DNA of 64,000 nucleotides, taken from the NCBI GenBank assembly GCA_036362985.1, contig JAYGXS010000003.1, positions 71,494,538 through 71,558,537 on the forward strand. Reading direction: 5' to 3'. Position 1 is the stretch's first letter; the number at the start of each line of letters is the position of its first letter. Positions 56,901-64,000 of the stretch are shown here, piece after piece. The notes below the pieces were generated by a model. It was not told where the DNA came from. It made no database searches and saw only the letters and a program-made list of their open reading frames with translations. The DNA is from Ligula intestinalis. Taxonomy: Eukaryota > Platyhelminthes > Cestoda > Diphyllobothriidea > Diphyllobothriidae. The translations under genes and the position numbers were made by a program.

Positions 56901-58494
56901 TCGCAGTCCCTCATGCAATTACCAGAAAACATATAACACTCGAACAGTTATGGATATATGCATATATATTGACATAGGTGGAGACACCAGTTCCAACTAA
57001 ATTAGCCCGTTAATCATCCCCCAACAAGGATGAAGTAGAAAACGAGACGCTGTCACAGAACATACTTAAGTTTCTGAAACCTTCCATTTTCTATCATCGG
57101 AGTGGTGAGTTGTGTGTTTTTGATTGCCGAAAATTGTAATGCAACCCCGCCTGTCTCGTATTGTAGCGATGCTTGACGCGCGAGCTCTAATCTTTGTGCT
57201 GTCGCAAGATTGGTCGTGGCCTTACCGTTGTGAATGGCTGGCGGGAAATTCTAGGCAAAAATGCCCTTGAGGACTCTATTCACGTTATATAACCGCATCG
57301 TTTTTACAGTCAATATGAAGTCGTGGACAAGTAACATAACAGAAAGTCGAGTGATTTTTCGCGGAAAAAAGCAAAACAGTATGAAAACAAATTAGAACCC
57401 AGCAAATATTTAAAAGGTTGGGTAAAAAGAAATCATGTTGTGATAGTTGCCTCTTGTCAAATATAAGGGTATCGAGTCTGCTTTTAATATCATCTATGGT
57501 CTCGGAAGACACCGGCTAGCTTGACAACGAGTTCAAAACTCTCACCACTCGTTGGCTCAAGATAAATATTCCGGGGTCCAACTGAGTGTGATGTTTCTTG
57601 ACCTTATGTGGATGACCACACAGGTGATTTGTGTTCACTACCCCGATAAAATCCTCGTGTCTCAAGGAAGAACTGTTTTCCCAAACACAACCGTTGGACA
57701 AAAACAACTGACAGCACGGTGAATTCCCTACGAAACGATTAAAAGTTGCACAACGTAGCATTCAGTGACTAGAGCACATGAATTTGCATTTCAGGTCATT
57801 AAGATCTGGGGGTAGGCATAACCGGCAGACAATAACTAATAAATCCGAAATTGACATCTTGATTGGCCTTATCTTTTGACCGCTAAGCAAATGAGTGTGA
57901 GGATTCTAAAGGTAACGTCAACACAAAATATGAGATGCATGTCTCTTAACTAATGAATGTACGTTAGTTCGTACGAAAATAGACCTTATTTGGCGGTACG
58001 TTGATTGGATAAATGTTTGCGGGAAATTAAATATACAACTCGAATACAGATATAACTGGATAGCATTAGCTTGAACACTTAAAGTTAGAATGCAAGTGCT
58101 ACAGTAAACCCCTATACATATATACACAAACCTCTTGATTTTTGTTTAACTCACATGCTGATGATTAAATAAAAACATGGTTAAATGCCATATTAAATGG
58201 TTTTAATGAACTGAATGTACCGATAGCCTCAAAATGTCAAATTTTAAAACTGAAATTTTGTCCATTAAAAATTAAGCGATGGTACATATGCTGCTTCCAG
58301 TAAAAAAAGTGACCGAATAAAGCAGCATCACTGAGGGTCTGTTTCTTTCAATAATTCACAAGAGCAATAGTAATTATTTCGGTCTAGGTTATGGAAACAA
58401 CCATGAGACCAAACTGCAAATACATTCGAAACTTTGAATGTATTGAGACCTCCAAGGTTATTGAAATACTACAGTTTGCCAAAAAAAATGGCCA
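53925..58494. other. AT-rich DNA, no gene or repeat recognised
   Basis: About 4.6 kb with only short unsupported frames. I saw no copies of the repeat families found elsewhere. Confidence 0.5.
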
Positions 58495-58615
58495 TTCTAT
58501 CTGCGCATGTCTCAGAATATTCTACTTGTACCTATGATTAAGGATTATTGACGGAATCTGAAACTCCAGGAACATAAAAATCCTGCTCCATTAATTGCAT
58601 CTTTTTCTTCTTGTA
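58495..58615 (+). repeat. Solo PLE terminal unit (family A-type), decayed
   Basis: CTATCTGCGCATGTCTCAG, ACCTATGATTAAGGATT, GGAATCTGAAACTCCAGGAA and CTGCTCCATTAATTGCATC match the consensus. The GACGTC-type box has mutated. Confidence 0.7.
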
Positions 58616-58924
58616 AACTGCTTCCTCTAACTCGAATATACACTCTTATTCGCTATCTCTTTGAGCGCGATACGCTCCGATGGGCTCGAGGATGGAAAAC
58701 ATTTGCCTTCGAGAGTCGAGTAATAGTATGCAAACTCATTTCCTGACTAGGTGGTGTCTGGACAATAATTTGTCACCGAAATGTGTTTTGCACAGACCTC
58801 CAGTTAAGGCAGGGTTGGCGAGACGCAAAAATGTGAGCACGGCAGATTTACGACACGAATGATCCTTCAAGACTGTCATGCGTGGTGTCGCAAGTACTGT
58901 CAAACCCCTGTTTGTGCATGGCTT
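58616..58924. other. Spacer between two PLE units
   Basis: No motif. The short + frame at 58680-58862 is unsupported. Confidence 0.4.
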
Positions 58925-59025
58925 AGATTATCCTACCATTACCTATGATCAAGGATTCTTGATAGAATTCAAAACGTCAGGGAAATAGAAATCTCGTTCC
59001 AGTGATCGCGTCTTCTTCTTTACTA
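58925..59025 (+). repeat. Solo PLE terminal unit (family A-type)
   Basis: TACCATTACCTATGATCAAGG, TAGAATTCAAAACGTCAGGG and CTCGTTCCAGTGATCGCGTC. Same orientation as the unit 430 bp upstream. Confidence 0.7.
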
Positions 59026-62000
59026 CAATTTTTAAGTTCCCAACCGGTGGACGCCAACCAAGAATCGTTTCTGCGCGTGTAGATAAAAGTTACTATATAC
59101 TGAGCATTCAGAACCGTCATTTTCTACCACTGCTTTATTTATCACGATAAGAGGGCACTGTTTTTTATCCCAGTCCAGAACCTGCATTAATCAAAATAAA
59201 CAAAGTTTGCGTGACATTGACTTTTTTATTTTGCCTTCCAATCTGCAATCCATATACGGAAAACGTATAACCCAGAAAATAATCTGGCTGCCTCACGGTT
59301 TAGTTTATTTTTCAAAAATTAATCCGAAATCATTAAGAATGTAACAATTATTCCCTCTGTGTTGCACAGGCGATGGATATATTAAACTGGCTTTATTGAC
59401 ATAAGTGAGTGCATATCAGTTCCCAGCAGTTAGGCCAGAAGCGACGTATTCATTGTCTTCCTTTTTTCCAGGTAACCCTTCTGCAACCGCTGTTTTACTC
59501 TTATTACTACGGACAGAAGGCAATAATTAATTCTGATAGGTATGCAAACAAGTAAGCAGAGTCAGGTTACTGAGAGAAGTATCATATCAGCAGGTTGAAC
59601 GTCGGGCTCACAGAGATTTGTAGGAATTTTTCATCAGTAAAGAAATGAAAAAGCTTCATTGTCATAGGCATTTCGATGTTTTTATAAGACAGTAATTAAA
59701 AAGCAGTTATTTTTTAAGCAAAAGAAAAAGCCACTTTACAAAATATTTAATTGATTTTACTGAAAGTTTAAGCCAAAAGCCTTGTTTATAAGAGGACACA
59801 TTTAACTTATTCATTCTGCTTCGGATGCTACTATTAGCTTTGCTGTCAGGAACTTTTTAATTTTCAAAATTCTTTTAGCATTATTAATACAGTTGCTTCA
59901 CTACACTCAATAACTTAACAACAATAATAACGTTACGAATACTATTCGTTCATTTTCATTTAAAATACAAGACAACAATAATAGATTTGTCTACGTACTA
60001 GTTGCTTCGAGCTATCTTACATAAAAGCACGGGTTTAAGTCATTGTAGAGAGTTGGTTCTAAACCGCTTCATTTTCTAATTTTTGTTCAGATACTTGGGT
60101 AAAGTAAACAAAAACAGCTGGATTAGTCTGGAAATCAGGCGGGCTTTCGAGGTCTACATGTCTTATGGTGTGAATTTCATTTCTGTTGGCAATATTAACA
60201 CTCATGTTAAAGTGAATTTGGTCAGCGTAGTAAGCTCAATACAACACAATGTCATATATGCTTGCTTCTGTATTGTAAAGTTTATAAGTATTTGCTACCG
60301 TTTGTTGTTTAAATTACTGTACAAGTAATTATTTTTATTACCACTTTCAAATTCCCAAACCTTACAATTCTATTCTTTTTATTCATAATAGAATCATGAT
60401 AAAGCAGCCAAAAGATTTCAGATTTATATACTTTTTTGATCATTTAAATTTGAATCAAGCAGTTCTAAATTTTTTGATCAATATTCATGTTCCTGTTGCG
60501 CAGGCCGTTTCTTCATCAGTCATTGTTTATAATGTCTGAAGATAAGTATTTCTTGAAAATATTTTGTGTGATGCAGTTGTTTTTTTTAATTTGAGAAGCA
60601 TTTGTTGATTTTCGCCAGTACTTAGAGGGAAAACGGTGTTAAAACCGAGCTGCATTACAAAAACCTACATATATGGAAACACAAACACTTATGACAAGTT
60701 ATTGTACTCATTGCATAGTATCCCAAAAAAATGTAACGAGCTTCTTTTACTTCTTGACAAAATGCGCGTTTTAAATGCGACTTTGTGTACCATTGCTACA
60801 TGTCATTTATAAAATGGTAATTAAGTAGAAAAGAAGAAGAGGCTGACGCAAAAAGGAAAGGGATTGCACGTTACTTTAAGATGGATAATTTACTTTGCTT
60901 ATTGTGGGTCTTATGTAAGTTTTTCTTCCCGAGTGTGTTTGCGGTTGAAGGAAAATTAGTATAACTTGGATGGTTTAAGCAAGTACAGCTTGTTTCACGT
61001 AAAGATTACACTGTATTACGCATATAACTTATGAAGCAAAATGTGAAATATAAGTTATCTACGGGATAACTAGGTGATATGTAATTCGTACAAGGAAGAA
61101 CGGATATATATGCGAATTTAATATCGCAAAATTACTGCTAGCAGCTAAAGGCAATTGCCTTTTACAAGAAATCCAAACTGCCCTACAGACATGAAAATAC
61201 CGTACGTAAAAGCAAAAGGGCCCGTCATCAAATGTTTATGTTGGCCTTCTTAAAATTTTGCTTCTTATTTGGTACTTCAAATCGCTACTAACACGTAACA
61301 TAAAAAAAATTGTGAGAGTATATTTGAGATTGACCAACATTTCTGTATGAATAGTTTTACTCAGCTCGTAGGACCTAAACATATTCTCCACGTGAAAACC
61401 AAAATAAGTTAGTTCGCAGGAATCAAACAGTTTTTTGATATTCAGGGTACAACAAAATTTGGCACAATGTTCGGAATTTTTGACCTTTTGAATGACTAAT
61501 AGTATTTGAATAGCCAACTTTTGCTGTGAAAGTTTGCTGAATCTGCAAAAATGACCAAATGCGCAGTTGCATGAAAAAACCTCAAAAAACTCCTTCCCTC
61601 AATAAATGCATTTGAACATACTTATTACTCTGAAAAAGTTGATAGCAACATAGCACAGAGCCCCCTTGACCAGTTACTTGAACGGTGAAAAATGCAAAGT
61701 ATTTGCTGATCTATCGAGTAACGCTTATAAATCAGTAGAATTAACTGTTTTTGAAACATAATAAATGTTATGATTGCAAACACATTTGATGATTCTGCAA
61801 ACTAATTGGTCACTGACTGGTCACTTTATTTGGAATTAATTCCTTTGACATACATTAGCAAACTCAAAACACCTATTCAAACTAATTCACTGCATTTCTC
61901 ACTAAGCACAAATGGGGAAAATATATTGCCTTCTTCAGCACAGTTGAAGAAATTCAAGAAAAAGTAAGTATTTGAGCATGTGCGATACCTCAAAAAGCAT

Positions 62001-63784
62001 CGGTTCTTGAGATTAAGTAATTTAAATTAATAAACGCTTGTAATTTTCTAAAGATGAGTGGGTCTTATTGATATATTTACCCGGTTATTTGTAAAAGGAG
62101 ACCAATTTTACTTCTTAAACTTGAACCATCTTTTTAAAGCAAACTTCTTCATTTGTCAATTTTTAACCAGGTAAAAAAATATCTCATATTACTATTTTGC
62201 GTTTTCGTTTAATTAATCATCGTTCTTTATTAAGTTGCGGTTTCAGTGGTTTCGTTTGGACTAGTTTTAGGCTGATTATTGGTTTTGCGTTTTGTTAGGC
62301 ATAGTTAATTAGGTCACCTACCGTGCCTGACTGAACAAAAGACCAAAGAAATTTATTCCGAAAATTAAATTTTAGGCAAATCTCACATCATTTTGGAAAT
62401 CAATATATGGAAAAAACATTGTTAAATTAAGTTATTATGTGGGTTCATTGTTAGCTAACATCGACACTTTTTTTAAAATTGTAGAACTCATATATTGTTC
62501 ATAAAATAAACAGGTAGACAGAAAAATTGATTAGAATACACATGAAATTATCTTTAAACTGTTACATATAAGGCAAGTATTTATTCGTGAGCATTTGCTG
62601 CTGCCGTATATCACTTTTATTTTGAAAACTGCATCAAAATATCTAACAGCAAATATCATACAGGCATATAGTTACTCGCTTTAAATTCCAAATTATTTAA
62701 ATGCAAAAAAAGCAAAAGTCTGTTTTCTAAACACTATTTTTGGCTTCTAATGTTAAAATAATTTGTTTTTTACAGATCAATCTTATAAACTAAACTGTGG
62801 GTCAATATAAAACATTCACTTTACTCGTTTCTGAATGCTGTATTTCAGTCAATAATAAAAAGTAGTCAACTTACTCTTTCACCTTTCATAAGCGCAGATC
62901 ATATTTTATTCCATTATGCTTTGTATGTACATATGGTCCTTTAAAAAATAACATTTATTCAATTCACTATCATGATTTCACATATTCATCATCATTCCTT
63001 TTTATAACCATAATCTGCTTTTTTATCCTCAATCATATAAATTCTATGTTGCCATGATTGTTTGTTCACTTTGGCACTATAACAATCAAATATACAAAGC
63101 AAGAACCTTTTGTCCAATAAACCTTGTCAAGTATGACTTAACTCTTTTCTTACTGATCAGTAGGTCATTTTAAATTATGGGTATGACTTCAGTTAAAAGA
63201 AGTTGGCATTTCACATTGTGCTTGTGTTCTACGCAATGACAACCAAAAAGGTTAAGCGGCTAAGTGCATCATGTGAAATAATGCTATTTTCATCGAGAAA
63301 AATGCTTGCTATTAAAATTGAACCTGTCAAAAAGTGCTATATATTTCCACGTCAGACAGGATTTATTTTTTTGGTAAAACAGAAAAGTATAAGTATGTGC
63401 GCTCCGTTATTCACAAAGTTTTTGTTTTTTATGAGCTGGAGATTGGTTATAATTGATAGATGATTGATCTGCTATCTCGTGAAATGCAAACTTAAATTCG
63501 AAAACGTAGTATCGATCACGGCCTTCCGAATCGTTTGAAAAAAGTGCACACTCTTATCATTCGGCACAAACGGTGAAATTATTTCCTTTCTTTGTTTTTA
63601 ATATCCTAATAAATTCTATTATATCAAACTGCCAAACGAATATTATGTCAATTTATTTTTTCTCTATGTAAAGGTGACTCTTATTCCCTTTCGCTTAAAT
63701 CATGCTCAGTTGAGCTAGCAGTTACACACATTATCTCGGGTCTCACAAACCACATGCTTTACATGTTTTGTCGACGTTCTTAAG
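59026..63784. other. AT-rich DNA, no gene or repeat recognised
   Basis: About 4.8 kb of strongly AT-rich sequence. The longest frames (60083-60328 +, 61236-61517 -, 63203-63463 +) have the Phe/Ile/Lys-rich make-up of random AT-rich DNA. Confidence 0.5.
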
Positions 63785-63915
63785 GTGTCATTATATGCCA
63801 ATACAAGCGAACATCCGTGTCCCAGGAAGCAATTGAGAAGAAGAACACTCGATCGCTGGGACAATGTGTTTATCCGCGACGGATATCGAAACGTCAGGCG
63901 AATAAACATAGTGTC
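63785..63915. repeat. Chimeric PLE terminal unit (family B-type)
   Basis: The first half is the tail in minus orientation (CCCAGGAAGCAATTGAGAAG, CTCGATCGCTGGGACAATG). It switches at about 63872 to the core in plus orientation (CCGCGACGGATATCGAAACG, TCAGGCGAATAAACAT). This looks like a head-to-head pair with the middle deleted. Confidence 0.7.
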
Positions 63916-64000
63916 ATTATATGTTGTCCAGAAACCTTTGCAATAGGTGGGACTTATGCTTCTTACTTTGCAAGCAGAAAAACAAACTTTTTCAACATAA

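Overview
The window is nuclear DNA of a multicellular eukaryote, most likely a parasitic flatworm. GT-AG introns, several families of Penelope-like elements (PLEs), RTE-type and Jockey-type LINEs, tRNA-derived SINEs and a Tigger/pogo DNA transposon rule out a prokaryote. From memory of similar elements I would guess a diphyllobothriidean tapeworm (Spirometra, Schistocephalus or Dibothriocephalus group); that is inference. One run of 100 N marks an assembly gap at 32063-32162.

The only gene I can name with confidence is a two-exon DIRAS-type Ras-like GTPase on the + strand (48704-48841 joined to 50664-51161). It carries a serine at the position of Ras Gly12, and the visible C-terminus lacks a CAAX box. 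A second host gene, which I do not recognise, is proposed from four + strand exons with good splice sites and matching phases: 5076-5211, 10191-10294, 26779-26937 and the stop-containing 28989-29059. Its introns, one of about 16.5 kb, hold most of the retroelements in the left half. Two weaker minus-strand exon candidates lie at 420-636 and 36279-36355.

Layout. 1-5 kb: a Jockey-like LINE fragment, an RTE-type pseudogene with three stops at presumed tryptophan codons, a (ATC)n tract of about 205 bp and two facing tRNA-like SINEs. 5-15 kb: a roughly 0.6 kb direct repeat pair, then a nearly complete PLE (10951-13706; reverse transcriptase plus GIY-YIG, one stop) nested inside the GIY-YIG tail of another PLE. 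15-21 kb: a Jockey-like element with two stops, and a deletion derivative joining endonuclease to the RT tail in frame behind a PHD-like finger. 22-35 kb: MITEs, a Tigger derivative, two short PLE copies bounded by inverted terminal units, a SINE cluster and microsatellites. 36-46 kb: foldback elements, MITEs and many solo PLE terminal units. 46-64 kb: AT-rich, mostly single-copy DNA around the DIRAS-type gene, interrupted by two long palindromic elements at 51.7-53.9 kb.

The most notable recurring signal is a short unit present about twenty times, alone or in inverted pairs. It holds a hairpin followed by GAAACGTC, and in several copies a preceding CTGAYGA box. This resembles the hammerhead ribozyme known from PLE terminal repeats. 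The copies fall into several sequence families and appear next to PLE coding remnants, as solo units, and once as a 250-bp inverted pair with a 9-bp target duplication inside another transposon's arm.
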